DNA from: Magnolia sinica | Lineage: Eukaryota > Streptophyta > Magnoliopsida > Magnoliales > Magnoliaceae | DNA length: 64,000 nucleotides | NCBI RefSeq assembly: GCF_029962835.1 | Contig: NC_080574.1 | Location: forward strand, 21,860,001 to 21,924,000 | Direction: 5' to 3' | Position numbers and translations under genes: made by a program | The notes under the pieces: generated by a model | Told to the model about the DNA's origin: nothing | Database searches by the model: none | What the model saw: the letters and a program-made list of their open reading frames with translations, nothing else | In this document: piece after piece, positions 22,203 to 33,868 of the stretch | Layout: the number at the start of each line of letters is the position of its first letter | Position numbering within the stretch: position 1 is the first letter of the stretch

Positions 22203-22853
22203 TGATGGAGATTTTCTCCTCATTGCTGAGTTCGATGAAATTTTTGAGATATCATCGAATATTTTTGAGATTTTTCACCCCTGTTCGCTGGACAATTTTG
22301 GTCTGTTTTCGATATCATCGAAGGACCTTAGATGAAATCGAAGGTTGTCACCGAAGGACATTCGATATCATCGAAGAGTTACGCAGATGCGATTGTAGAA
22401 ACGCAGATTCTACGATTTTTGTTTCCTATTTGGATTCTACCTCTTTCTATTCTTATATAATGAGGTGTATTCCAGTGTATTTTAAGGTTTCTTAAAGGTT
22501 TTCTAGGAGGGCTTAGGACTATCAAAGGTGTGTGTGTGTGTGTGTGAGAGAGATAGAGAGTGAGAGGAAGCTTGTGGAAGGGAGGTTCTACTCATACAGG
22601 TAATCTACTTCGCAGTCCACGTCTCAGCGCTTCTACGTCCCCATGATCGGTAAGATCCCTCTATTTTTCACTATTATAGTGGATTGTTGATCTGAACGAG
22701 GTCCCGTGGTTTTTACCTCTTTGAGGGTTTTCCACGTAAAATTCCCTAGTTTCGTGTGATTTATGCTTTGATTTATTTCATTGCTTTATTATCCCATAAT
22801 TCTGGTTTGTTTTAGGAGGCTAGATCCTAAGGTTTTGTGCAAGGCGCCCAACA
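22203..22853 (+). repeat. 3' LTR of the Copia element
   Basis: Begins TGATGGAG directly after the purine tract and ends CGCCCAACA. It aligns with the 5' LTR along its length, including the TTCGATATCATCGAAG motifs, but is shorter and contains a private GT microsatellite near 22530. Confidence 0.85.
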
Positions 22854-23379
22854 CTTCTGACCTAGTATGGTGGAAGTTCGATTGCTTTCTCTTCAGTAAC
22901 TGCTAATAGATATATTCTCCATCAAGTTGAAGGAAATGTACACGTGGCTTAACCAGCCAACGTTGAACGTTGGTCACTTCATGAACGCAGATCGAGGTGA
23001 GCCCCATGGTCAATATCGAACCCACCTGTCTGGATCGCAGCTAATCAGCATCCCGGTCATTCCATGAAATCCGATTGCTTGCCGCAACTCGACCGGCTGT
23101 GCACTAAGATAACTTACAACAGGTTGTGATATCTGATATGATAAAAACACGCAGGCACGTGAGACAGGCTGCATTTTAAGTTAGCCAACAATCCGTAATA
23201 AGATATGTAACTCCAATCTTTCAAAGAAACGAAAAAACAAAAACCAAATGCTTTGGGGCTACGGAGGGAACCTATTCACTGCCTATACATAGGGGATGAG
23301 GATTACAAGACTATCCACACTCGTCACTAGTCCTTGCACCTCTCTCTTTCTCTGTCACAATCTACTGTGGTTGGGAGAA
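22854..23379. other. Spacer and promoter region of the amino acid permease
   Basis: 22890-22955 is an inverted copy of 16905-16990. Closer to the gene, CCTATACATAGG at about 23282 is a possible TATA element roughly 95 bp before the first ATG, followed by a TC-rich leader (CACCTCTCTCTTTCTCTGTC). No other gene. Confidence 0.4.
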
Positions 23380-25831
23380 ATGACGAGCGAAGGAGAGATA
23401 GAACTCATAATAGAAAAGGTAAGAGATCAACTGCTGTTTGATTTGTGATTTTCTAATAATAGTATAGGGTTAGGTTCTAGGGAAGGTTTCTATATGGGTG
23501 TTCAATCAAAAATGTTTCTTGTGGCAGGACTCCCTTGAGTTTTCTATCTGCCTCATATTCGGACTCATGTCTTAACATGAGCTGGCGAAACTGATGGACA
23601 GAGAGGATGTCACATGAACATGGTGATGCAGTCCATAGAGCTACCACCATGGACCACTCCCTACTGGTGGGGCTTACCGGAACGTCATGTCCCCCATTTG
23701 GGTATAGGATCATGTCTAATAGGGATTAGGTCTTATTGGAATTGCATCTCTCTCTCATTTCTCACATTTGGTTTTGTATTCTTCTCTATTTGGTGGCTTC
23801 CTAAGATGGATGAGAATGAAGTGCAGATACAACGTCCTTCCCAATGCTCTAAAGACAATGGCCACATCGAAAGAACAGGTGGTCTTCATCAATTCAACTT
23901 CTGTGATTCTCTTTTACTCTGAACTAGTCTTCGGTTTGTTTCAAGTACTAGTGCTACTTGCAATTAGTACCTGAGACTTGTTTTCCATGCTACCCAAATT
24001 CCAATTTGGGTTGCTACCAAACTCCGGATTACAAGTTTATAAAAATCATTATCCATAGTTTTGGTGAATGGTATTGATAGAATTGAAATTTTCATTGGTT
24101 GTAGGAAATTTTTGGATTCCAATTGCCCATGTAATCAGGGTTTCGATCGGCCCTGCAGTGCCGTTCCTGGCATGGGCCATTGCACAGCTGGGATGGATAG
24201 CAGGGCCCAGCCTCATGTTCCTTTTCTCCTTTGTGTTCTGCTACTCTTCCACCATCCTCGCTTACTGCTACCAGTCGGGTCATCCTGTTACCGGCAAGAG
24301 AAACGAAACTTACATCGATGCTGTTCGGGCCAACCTTGGTAATGTTCCTGCTTTCATAACAGAATTCATCGATGGAAAACAGAACAAATGGGAGAAAAAT
24401 AAATGACCAATGTTGAATATTTCAGGTGAAGTTAAGGTTAAGATCTGTCATGTGTTTGAATACCTCCATCTGCTTGGTATGGCCATTGTTGCCATGATCA
24501 CAGCGTTGATCAGCATGATGTATGTCCACCAATCATGGCCCACTCTATTTATCCAATTCTCATTTTTCTTCTCCCTTCATTGACATTCTGTTCCGTCCCA
24601 TCAGGGCGATCAAATGCTCCGACTGCTTCCACGAGAGTGGAGAGAAGAACCCGTGCCACATGTCGAGCAATCCTTACATGATTGTGCTCGGCGTCTTCGA
24701 AATCATCTTCTCTCAAATTCCCAATTTCGAGGAGAATTGTTGGGTCCACATTATCACACCCGTCATGTCCTTTATCTACTTAGCCGTCAGCCTATGTCTC
24801 GGAGTAGCCCAGGTCGCAGGTTTAGATCTATTCTCTTTTGAAATTCTGCAAACTGGAAGTAAAACAAACAGAATTGCAATTCCAATAAAAAAGAATTGTA
24901 ATATCTTATTCAATTCAATTTCTAATTTTGCTTTATTTTCAGCTAGAAGGAGCTTCAAAGGCAGCCTGACTGGAATAAGCATTGGCACAGTCACACAAAC
25001 TCAAAAGATCCGGAGAAGCTTCCAAGCTGTCGGCGACATTGCAGCCGCCTACTCTCATTTGACAATCCTCATCAAGATACAGGTTACTATAGAAACATCA
25101 TAAATGCCAATCATCTAATCCAATCTAACCCAAATGCCAATTCACTCAAAATGGGGTTCCAATCTTGACAGAACAAAACCAAACCGCCACCTTCAGCGGC
25201 CAAAACCATGAAGAAGGCCACCCTCCTCGGCCTCACCATCACAACGGCCTACAAAACTCTCTGCTTCTGCATTGTCTACGCCACGTTTGGCGACAGCACT
25301 CCCACCCCCCTCCTCGCCGGCTCTGGCTTCTACAAACCCTTCTGGCTGCTCGACATCGGAAACATGGCAATCATCATCCACCTCGCCAGCGTCTACCAGC
25401 TCAGCTGCCGGCCCTTCTTTGCATTCGTCGAGGAGTGGGCCAACCAAAAACGGCCCAACAGTAAATTTATCACAAAGGAGATCCCAGTCAGCTTCTGCAC
25501 CTACAAACTCAATCTCTTCCGTCTGGTGTGGCGGTCCATCTTCGTCGTGGCTACCACCATCATCTCCATGATCTTCCCATTCTCCAATGATGTAGCTGGA
25601 ATGGTCGGTGGGGTAGGGTTTTGGCCACTTACCGTCTACTTCCCAGTAGAGATGTACATTGTCCAGAAGAAGATACCCAAGTGGAGTGCTGAGTGGGTGT
25701 GCCTCCAGATACTCAGCTTGGCCTGCCTCATCTTCTCGGTAGCCGCTTTGGTGGGGTCCGTTGCAGGCATGGTCCTTGATCTGAAGCTATATCCACCGTT
25801 CAAGATCATCCATTATGACCCCTTTGCCTAG
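23380..25831 (+). CDS. Amino acid permease (AAP type, AAAP family), seven exons
   Basis: Predicted exons 23380-23418, 23806-23878, 24105-24338, 24426-24519, 24605-24819, 24943-25082 and 25172-25831, all with GT-AG introns. Joined they give 484 residues with no internal stop. AAPs are plasma-membrane H+-coupled importers of neutral and acidic amino acids with about ten or eleven membrane spans. Family landmarks: ERTG before span 1, LAWAIAQLGWIAGP, PVTGKRNETYIDAVRANLG, CHMSSNPYMI, GSLTGISIGTVTQTQKI, PFWLLDIGNMAIIIHL, and the C-terminal FWPLTVYFPVEMYIVQKKI. Length is normal. Odd: span 1 reads IGPAVPFLAW (from residue 52) where the family has IGSGVLSLAW, so the glycine-serine-glycine turn used in substrate binding in this superfamily is altered; LADCY is LAYCY and AFAYSYS is AAAYSHL. 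It is either a diverged paralogue or decaying. The first exon (MTSEGEIELIIEK) is inferred from splice phase; the Met at 23806 is the alternative start. Intron 1 holds a GGGCCCACC-family fragment (23490-23670). Confidence 0.85.
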
Positions 25832-26432
25832 CGTCATGTTTATGTTTTATTTATTTTATTTTTATTTATTTAAACACGCACACACACCCCCTGCACTCAC
25901 GCCGAACCTATGGATACTCGAACCCTTGACCCGGTGTTGAAACTCCCGAGAGTCTATCACCCAAGAAAGAGTAAGTATCCAATATAAATATTCTTGCTTT
26001 GAAATAAGTAGGGGTCCATTTAGTGCGTGGACCAGTATGTTAGAAATGTATCTAAGCAGGCCATAAGGTTAGCCTGAGACTGTATATATAAATATTCTTG
26101 CTTCAGAATAAGTTGGGTTCATTGAACATGTGGACGAAGTTGCTAGAAACGTTGGGCACGTGAGAATGCTTAACCCAAGATTTTTCACCCATTGCTTAAA
26201 GTGTGGTCCACTTGATGAGCCAACAAAACTAATTATTAGGCGGGGGCATCTACACAGTGGTACCCATCCACTGAATGGATTAGATCAAGTGTCAATGTGC
26301 CTGGTGGAACATGGCATATTACATGAATTGCCTTTTGCAGGTGCATGTGCTTAAATAAACTGCCTCTAAATCGGAAGCCGATAGCGTGGTGTGCCACCTT
26401 CATGGTGGGTTGACGTCACCAAATTCGGTGGG
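25832..26432. other. 3' flank of the permease and spacer with a duplication
   Basis: AT-rich 3' flank with TTTATTTATTTTATTTTTATT. A unit of about 105 bp starting ATATAAATATTCTTGCTT occurs at 25983 and 26086 (AATAAGTAGGGGTCCATTTAG versus AATAAGTTGGGTTCATTGAAC). No further gene. Confidence 0.5.
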
Positions 26433-26766
26433 CCACACCATGATGTATATGTTATATCCACACTGTCTATCCATTTTTTTCGAGATTATTTTAGTACATG
26501 GCCCCAAAATTAAGGCAGATCTAAAACTGTAGTGGACTACATCATAGAAAGTAGTGCAAACAATGACACCCACTATTGAAAGCTTCCTAGGACCCACCAT
26601 GACATTTATTTGCCATTCAACATGTTCCAAATATCATCTTGATCCAAAACTTCCATGTATTCCACTTGAGCTTTGGATCTACTTTACTTTTCGGCCATGA
26701 CCTAAAATGATATTGCGAGATGGATAAACAATATTGTGAACACATACATCATGGAGAGACCCATAA
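26433..26766. repeat. GGGCCCACC-family element (B type), short copy
   Basis: From GGTGGGCCACACCATGATGTA to CACATACATCATGGAGAGACC, with imperfect inverted ends (ACCATGATGTATATGTTATATCC and its counterpart). No reading frame. Confidence 0.65.
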
Positions 26767-26814
26767 TACTTGGTGCCGCAAACACACCACCAAGGCTAGT
26801 TTTGTGTGGTTTGT

Positions 26815-27165
26815 GGCCCACCTTCAATGTTTACTACCCATTTTTTGGAGCACCTACTGTTGATGCCGATTGTCCCCACCTTCAATGTGATTTGTTTATT
26901 ATGCTGGACCCACCTTGGATGTAAGCCATTCAACATTAGGGGTCAACCACCCATTCTATAGGCTCAACTTGATGTAGGTCATCCGTCATATGGACTCATC
27001 AATGTTAATTGCCCATCATGTGCAGTCCACCTTTAATGTCCATTGCCCATCATGTGGTGCTCACCTTCGATGTGGGTCATCCATTATGTAGGCTTCACTT
27101 ACATAGGTTGTCCATCATACAAGGCCACTTTTGATATGAATTATTCCTTATGTGAAGAGAAAGAA
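26815..27165. repeat. Degenerate minisatellite, unit about 35-40 bp
   Basis: About nine imperfect units of the form CCACCTTnnATGTnnnnTnnCCCATCATGTGG (for example CCACCTTTAATGTCCATTGCC then CATCATGTGGTG, and CACCTTCGATGTGGGTCATC then CATTATGTAGGC). Units diverge toward the right end. No gene. Confidence 0.65.
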
Positions 27166-28170
27166 TACAAGAGCAACAAGTTAAAAAGTAACAAATACTT
27201 GGTCCTTTTTCTTCTGATGCCTATAAACAACTTTAATGTGATAAGTTACCTTTAAAATTATAGTTACAAAATTAAATTTAAAAATAATTTTTTTACAACA
27301 ATAGATAGAAAAACGTTACTTATGAGATGGTACTCGAATGGGCACTTAAGTAATTTTAATGAGTAAAAGCTTTAATTCATTTCGTTGGATGTTTGTGTCA
27401 TCTAGCTTTTCGAGTGCCACTTTGACATTACCATTTGGTATTACATGACAGAAAAATTGTATGGATGAAATTGTTTAGTACATTGCAAATATAACATATT
27501 CACTAATTTGAGGTATTCAATAGGATTTAATGAAATTCAAGTCCTATGAATATAATACAAAATTCTAATACATTTCAATTATAGCTTATTAAATACAATT
27601 AAGGATTCCAATTACACTTTGTTTGAATATAATTATGAATTGGATTTTGTTTATCTCCAATTATAAGTTTCCAAACAAGCTCTAAAAGTACTATTAAAAG
27701 ATTATGAAATTAATGAAAGGCAATTTTTTAAAAATATTATTAAATCAAACCAGTTTAAATACTCAAGGATAGAAGGAATCATAAATTTAAATGACATCAA
27801 AAGCTATTGATAATTTCATAAATTAAGATATATGCAATAGAATAAGTTTTGGAAAAAATCAAAACAAAAAAGGCCATTAAAGTAAATGGCATACCATTAA
27901 TTGAAAGTGTATATGCAAGAGACACAGAGTTACTGTGGTTGATAAAGTTGTTCAACAAAAATTTAAAAAAGAAAAAGAAAAAAGAAACCAATGAGTATTT
28001 AAAAAGCTACACAATCTATTGTGGGGTTAGATTTATGAATCATACTATAAAACTATCATGGGCCCACGACAAATGTATACACGTACACACACACACACAG
28101 GAAAAAACAATCAGCTTCATTTCGTACCTAAAAACTCTACCATGAAACTATTTTTTCCACTTATTCAACA
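27166..28170. other. AT-rich spacer, no gene seen
   Basis: Mostly A and T with no repeat family I recognise. Short lysine-rich frames near 27850-28145 come from A-rich sequence. Confidence 0.5.
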
Positions 28171-28259
28171 TATGGAAAAATAGCTTATTGATAAATCGAG
28201 TTCGTTTTTGCACGAGGCAACCCTCTTGATGGGCCAGCCTCGATCACCTGTTGGGGTAT

Positions 28260-29290
28260 AAAGACTCATGCACCGAAAGGAAAAGGGAGCATTTGGCCAG
28301 ACATTTCCGGTCTCGTCTTCGGAAAGGCAAGTGGTCCAAAAGCTTTTAACTGAAAGAAAAGCGAGTATTTGGCCTGACATTTCCTTATCTTCGGAGAAAA
28401 GCTTTTAGCTGTGCCAATGGACTATACCTTTGCACCCGGAAGTTGTATGCCTAGAACGCGTATAACTCAAATCCATCCGTCCAAATATTGGCCCAATAAT
28501 TGATGGTCTGTAAATAAAAAATTACATGGAGTTCCTATCCTAAATGGCCCACTCTTGGACATCTGTGGATGGTTGAAGTGAAAATCATTTAGAGGCTTGG
28601 ATTTAACAAACAAATGTCTACTAATCTAAATTATAATAATATAATTAAATCCTATTGTGGATTTATCACTATACACAGCGTGTGCCCCATTTTGAATGCC
28701 TGGAGATAAGTTAGAAATATTGCACATGGTCAATCTTTTAGTGCATGAGCATGATCCAGCAAAGTCTATCAGAGTATAAAAAAAACTCCGCATCTTCCCG
28801 CGCAGTCGTTCGTTGGCTGGCCTTTCAGTGTCGGTCAACCGCTTTCAATAACACGTTGGAGTGCGGAGTGCTTTCTCGCATCTATCGCGATTCAGGTTTT
28901 AGCGTATGACATCTCTGCAACTGGAGCTCACATGATGAATTGTCAGATGATTAGAACCGTTTGTGTTGTGTAATATCGGCTTTAACGACCACCATAAGAA
29001 ATTTAATGTGAATGGATGATTTTAGCCATCTTTATCTGTAGATGAATTTAGAACCATTGAAAGAATCACTTTCAATCACTCACGCTTCAACTCTAAAGAT
29101 CGAAGGTTAGGATCATTAAAGAAGCGTTATTATTCGTGAATCGGCTATCTGTAGTAGAAAATAGAATATGTACGGTACAAATGATCGGACCATTTCAACA
29201 CGTAGGCCATGGTGAGTTGCGATACACACTGCAATCTATGTTGCGACAGATGCCAAATGAACTCAAGATGAGGTTTCCTGAGAAAGCATC
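28260..29290 (+). repeat. Displaced copy of the RLK1 upstream region
   Basis: Matches 34760-36120, which lies just before RLK1. Shared landmarks are GAGAAAAGCTTTTAGCTGTG then CCAATGG; GGGAGTTGTAT / GGAAGTTGTAT; CAAATATTGGCC; GCGCAGT..TT.GTTGGCT; TCGAAGGTTAGGATCATTAA; TAGTAGAAAAT.GAATATGTACGGT. The homology stops near 29290 and no kinase sequence follows. It is a partial duplication of promoter-side DNA without its gene. Confidence 0.75.
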
Positions 29291-29353
29291 TGAAGATGCT
29301 GTGAATCCTGATGCTATAGAAGAGAGGGTGCATTTAACACATTTGTAGGGGAA

Positions 29354-29838
29354 CGGATTGGCTACTCCCCCTGCCACCGGCCATTGGCTGGTGGTCGGTG
29401 CTCCGTGGGCCCCACCATGACGTATGTGTCTCATCCATGCCATCCATCTATTTTTATAGATTATTTTATGGTACAAAAGAAGAAATGAGGTATATCTCAA
29501 TCTCAAGTGGACCACATTACGGGAACAGTGTTGAATGAATGTTGACCACTAAAAAATTTTTCCCTTCATCTAGGTCTTTATGACCTAATCAACATATTTG
29601 ATGTCAAATAAACAGTATAGTGGGCCTCATGAGGATTTTAATGATGGATATCCAATCATTCGTGTTTTCTTATGGTGTGGTCCACCTAAGATTTATATCC
29701 CTATAATTTTTCATTTCAATCCTCAAATGATCTGTAAAAATGGATGAACGGAATGGATGAAACACATACATCATGATGGGGCCCACAAAGCACCAGCCAT
29801 CAGCTACGGAGCCGGTGTCAGGGGGAGTAGCCAATCCG
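29354..29838. mobile_element. Type A long-TIR element, best preserved copy
   Basis: 485 bp bounded by CGGATTGGCTACTCCCCCTG and its reverse complement CAGGGGGAGTAGCCAATCCG. Inverted homology continues inward for about 100 bp through GGTGCTCCGTGGGCCCCACC and CATCCATGCCATCCATCTAT. No reading frame, so it is non-autonomous. Its flanks (29275-29327 and 29845-29893) resemble each other (ATCCTGATGC in both), which suggests either insertion into a tandem duplication or a target-region duplication. Confidence 0.75.
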
Positions 29839-29892
29839 TAGCTTCCTGCGAAGGCATATGAAAATGTCATGAATCCTGATGCCGTGGGTTCC

Positions 29893-30118
29893 GCTGAAAC
29901 CTTTCGAAATAATATAATAAAAATTAATGATCTATTGGAGTCCATGCACGTATACTTTTTCTTACTTTTATTAATAAATGTTTAGCTTATATTTTTCTTT
30001 AAAACTTGGGTTTGTAAAAGTGAAACTCTTTAAAACCCTTAAATTCCACACTACTTGGAGAGAGAAAACTAGAAAGTTTTTATAAGCATTGAATTCTCTA
30101 AAATTCCTAAAATTTTTA
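29893..30118. other. AT-rich spacer
   Basis: No gene or repeat family recognised. Confidence 0.4.
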
Positions 30119-31768
30119 GGGCTTGTTTGGATGCCTGTAAATTCTTTTAAGTTGTAAGTGACTCCTGTAAGTCACTTACAAGTGAAAGTTACTTATAGGT
30201 AAGTAAGTTAGTTTTTCTGTTTGGGTATTCTGTAAGTTATTTATAGGTAAAAAATTATATATTCACATCGAGCAGAACTTGAATTAGGGAATCGTTTCAA
30301 AATGTTATGATCATATAGAAATACATGGGATCAAATATGTAATTTTATTAAGCCCATCAAGATGAATATTTAAGTTAATTTTTAGGCCAAACTAATTATC
30401 AAGTGAGCCATAAAAGCGGGCCCATGAATTCAAAATATCTATAATATGGAGCAATAACTCAATTTAAGCATTGATAAGAAACTTAAAAACATTAAGTTAA
30501 GAAATATTAATTCATCTTGAAATTTGAATTCATTTCGCAAATAAATCTAAAAATTAAGGAATTATTAAGTCAAGAAATACATACCATTAAGCATAAATGG
30601 TCCATATATAACAAAATCAGAATTATCATTGCCGTCCAAATTTTAGAATCCAAATGCATGAAAATAATTAAATAAAAATTAAAAAATAAATGCATTATAA
30701 GAATCCAAGAGAGCATATTAGGATATGATCTGTGTGGCCCACCTCAATATATTAATATATAAATGCATAAAAAGAATCCATATACCACCCACCTTAATAT
30801 ATTAATAAATAAATGTATAAAAAGAATCCATCTTAGGTGGACCTCACCATTAGAAACAGGCAAACAGCCCATGGGTTCATTAAACTAGTCACAACTGTTT
30901 CTGTGGTGGGGTCCACCTGAGATTTGGATTAGCTTAATTTTTGGGACCACGTCCTAAAATGAGCATACGCTCTTTACGTAATGTTTTTTACTTGAAAAAA
31001 ACATATGAATTTTTTAAGGTAAATGGGAGTTTGTTCTTAAATGACAGCAGCAACAAAGTAGCATACGATGTAGGTGCACCCACCTTCTAGTGATCTAGAT
31101 TATATTTCTGGTGTGACCAACTAATGAATGGATCATGAATGAAGGTAACTTCCATTAAACAAACCAGCCATCTGATGAGTGTACATTGTACCATTGTATG
31201 TATACCACGGGACATTTCTTACTTTAAACCATCCATAGTAAACAAAGTGGATGGATGGGGTGGATCAAATACATAAATCACGGTGGATCAATCCCTTCTG
31301 TCAAAATGCTCAGCTGAGCACGCATTGGCACAAGTTCTTGTGAGAACTTTTTGAAAACTCATAATACGTTATGTTAGTGCAAAATCTGAATGGTCCACAT
31401 GATGAAGCACCCCATGAAACTCCCATAGCCCAACTTTTACATTGATCCAAAACTTTAGTGGACCATGGCAAAAGAAAATAGTTTTCTCTCTTGATTTTCA
31501 TCTCACTTTTCTATGGCCCACCAGAGTTTTGGATCAGGGTGAAAATTAGTCCCTGAAGGTTTAATGGGATGTTTCATCACATGGACCTTTCGGATTAGAG
31601 TCCCATAGCAAGTGTGGAAAGGTGCGCACGAGCACGGTGAGCATGCCTATGTACGAGTAACACCTAATCCACTCCCGTTTTCAAAGCGGAAAAAAGGAAA
31701 CATTGCGATCAAACCCTACCGTTTAGGAGATTGCAGAGAGGGAGGGCGGTCGTTACAGACAGAGAAAG

Positions 31769-31815
<47 letters not shown>

Positions 31816-32014
31816 TCCATCTTCCCCTCTTTTTAAAAATCTAATCGTTGAGCCTGTAAGTAGCTTACAGGGAAGTGACTTCTTACCCCCATCGCCCTGC
31901 AGTTTTTTGGTAGATTTACTTACTGATGAATTTTCTCCCCCAAACACCACCTGTAAGTGACTTCCCTGTAAGTCACTTCCCACTTACCCAACTTACAGAG
32001 ATCCAAACAGGCTC
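30119..32014. mobile_element. Non-autonomous PIF/Harbinger-type element, 1.9 kb
   Basis: Terminal inverted repeats GGGCTTGTTTGGATGCCTGT and the reverse of the right end, GAGCCTGTTTGGATCTCTGT. Inner subterminal repeats follow (GTAAGTGACT, CTGTAAGTCACTTAC), giving about 65 bp of inverted homology. A TTA duplication flanks it (30116-30118 and 32015-32017). The inside carries no transposase, only AT-rich DNA, GGGCCCACC-family fragments (about 30730-30960 and 31200-31560) and a GA tract (31778-31811). Confidence 0.75.
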
Positions 32015-32017
32015 TTA

Positions 32018-33394
32018 CAGAGTAAGCATGATCATCATGTATGTTCTAGTGTGGAGCAGTGGAACACACGTGTGTGCTTATGTTTAGGCTCACGCTTGCA
32101 CCCGTGCATGCACAACTTGGGTAGTGAGGCTATAGAAGCATTAATGGCACACTCTGCGCTTCTTCATGTGTACATGTGGTGCTACAAGTGACTCTCCCAC
32201 ACAACCTTTCACGCACCAATTCGCTGTGACTAGGACAAGTTAGGGCCAAGCCGGCTCTGTGGGTTATTCATCTCTTTATTCAAAATGAACAGATATTCCT
32301 TTAAGAACTGTTACAGAAATAACTCTTCAAAAATGTATTTTTGTGAATTCACATAATACCATTTATTCTCTTTAAAAAAAATTGTGAAAACAGAGGATTA
32401 AACACGTCCTGTATTGCTCTTTCCAATGGTCATAATCCTTCATTTTGATTCTTCATCGTTTTTTCTCTACAAATGTATTATGTATTGAAAAATACAGTCT
32501 GCCAAAATTGAAAAAAGTTATGTATCAGAGTTCCTGTCATGGTTTCTTTATAATTGATGCACATGTCATGGTTTCTTTATGATTGATGCACATGGAACTA
32601 TTAAAATTTAAATTTCTCGTTGGATGGGCCATTGAACATCTTAACCTCATATCAGCCTAAAACCATACTCTAATAGTGCATATATTTGACCAAAAAATGG
32701 AGTGCACAACATGTGTGCATTCACGCAACATGTGTGCATGCGTGAAAGCAAACTGAAATAACAATATCCTCTTCTAGCGCACGACTTTACTTTCTCTCTT
32801 CCATTTTCTTTATTTTGGAAGAATCGAACTCACCTATAATCTGGGAAAAGTCTTCTCTGGTCTATCTAAACCCATCATTAGTAAGATTGTAATTGTCTAA
32901 TGTAGAATCACGTAGAACAACGTCCAACAAAAAAAACGAAGTGTCTAACTGTAAACAATCTTTATATTATTTTCTTCATAAAAATAATTGCTTCAAAGCT
33001 TATGCTGACTTTTGAGACATTTAAGCTAAATGTTCAAATCAAAAGATACATTTTTTTAATGCATAAGAACGATATCTCTTTTTTATAGGCATTTCTATTA
33101 TTCTTATTTAATGAAGTGTGGAATTGTTAAGATTTTATCTCATTTAGGATTGGTTAAAATAATATATTAGAAGTTTTCTATTTAAAAAATTATGAATTTG
33201 CATAGCCCTTCAATCTCAATAAAACTCGGTGAAAATGGAGGATCTATCATTTTCTCTCTACAAGCACTTAAAATGTGTTATCTATATTATATTTTAAATT
33301 ATTTTAAAATAATTAGTGTTTCAAAATATCCATTGAGACGGGCCATGGTCATAGGTGCACATGTGCCCTATGGATGTGTCTTTTCACATTAGTT
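32018..33394. other. AT-rich spacer, no gene seen
   Basis: No coding signal. A short tandem duplication is present: GTCATGGTTTCTTTATAATT then GATGCACAT, twice at 32536-32592. Confidence 0.5.
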
Positions 33395-33868
33395 CGAAAG
33401 GTTGCAACCTTTTATATTTTATTTTAAAAAGTCGTGTCATTTTAAGCCTAAGGGTCGCACCAATTAGGTTTAAACCCAATAATCACAACCCTTTTTAAAA
33501 GGGCATTTCTACACCTTTAAGGTGTCTTCTCAAAGTCTATAAATAAACTTATACTTTTTTGTTTTAAGATGTATTAGAAAATTAGGTTTTCTCTTTAAAA
33601 ATTGAGTTTGAGTGCTTTCTAATTCGGATTAAGACTACAAGTGGTTTGAACTCATGTACAGTGAGTGCACCGCTGGGATCAGGTCATAGTCGTTGTATTC
33701 TAAAGTTTGATTACTTTGCAAACCTATTGCACTTGGGACGTCGTGCAAGGGAAGCAAATTTGACTCACGTTACGCCTCGACTTTTACAAACTGATAAGTT
33801 TTCTATTTTCTCATTTTAATTTTAATTTTATTTTATCTAAATAGTTTTCTAAACTCCATATCCCAACA
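33395..33868 (+). mobile_element. Possible solo LTR
   Basis: Starts near a GAAAGGTTGCAACCTTTTATA palindrome-like motif, has CTATAAATAAACTT (about 33537) as a TATA candidate, a TCTAATTCGGATTAAGACT middle and a CCCAACA end. The layout resembles a small plant LTR. No matching second LTR or flanking duplication was found, so the call is weak. Confidence 0.35.

Larger units (their letters stand above)
17464..22853 (+). mobile_element. Ty1/Copia LTR retrotransposon, Tork-like, broken
   Basis: A full-span element: 5' LTR 17464-18195, 3' LTR 22203-22853, a primer-binding-site-like GTGATATCAGAACTAAG directly after the 5' LTR (resembles the usual TGGTATCAGAGC), a purine tract AAAAGGGGGACA before the 3' LTR, and near-identical 5-bp flanks CTTCC / CTTCT. 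The internal region carries gag and pol parts in Copia order (protease, integrase, reverse transcriptase, RNase H). The coding region is broken in roughly ten places, so it is a fossil. The LTRs differ by several percent of sites, so it is clearly older than the Gypsy element at 39-48 kb. Confidence 0.9.

Noticed and set aside
27849-28145. 98-residue Lys-rich frame
   Set aside because: A-rich sequence without family similarity, splice signals or conserved start context.
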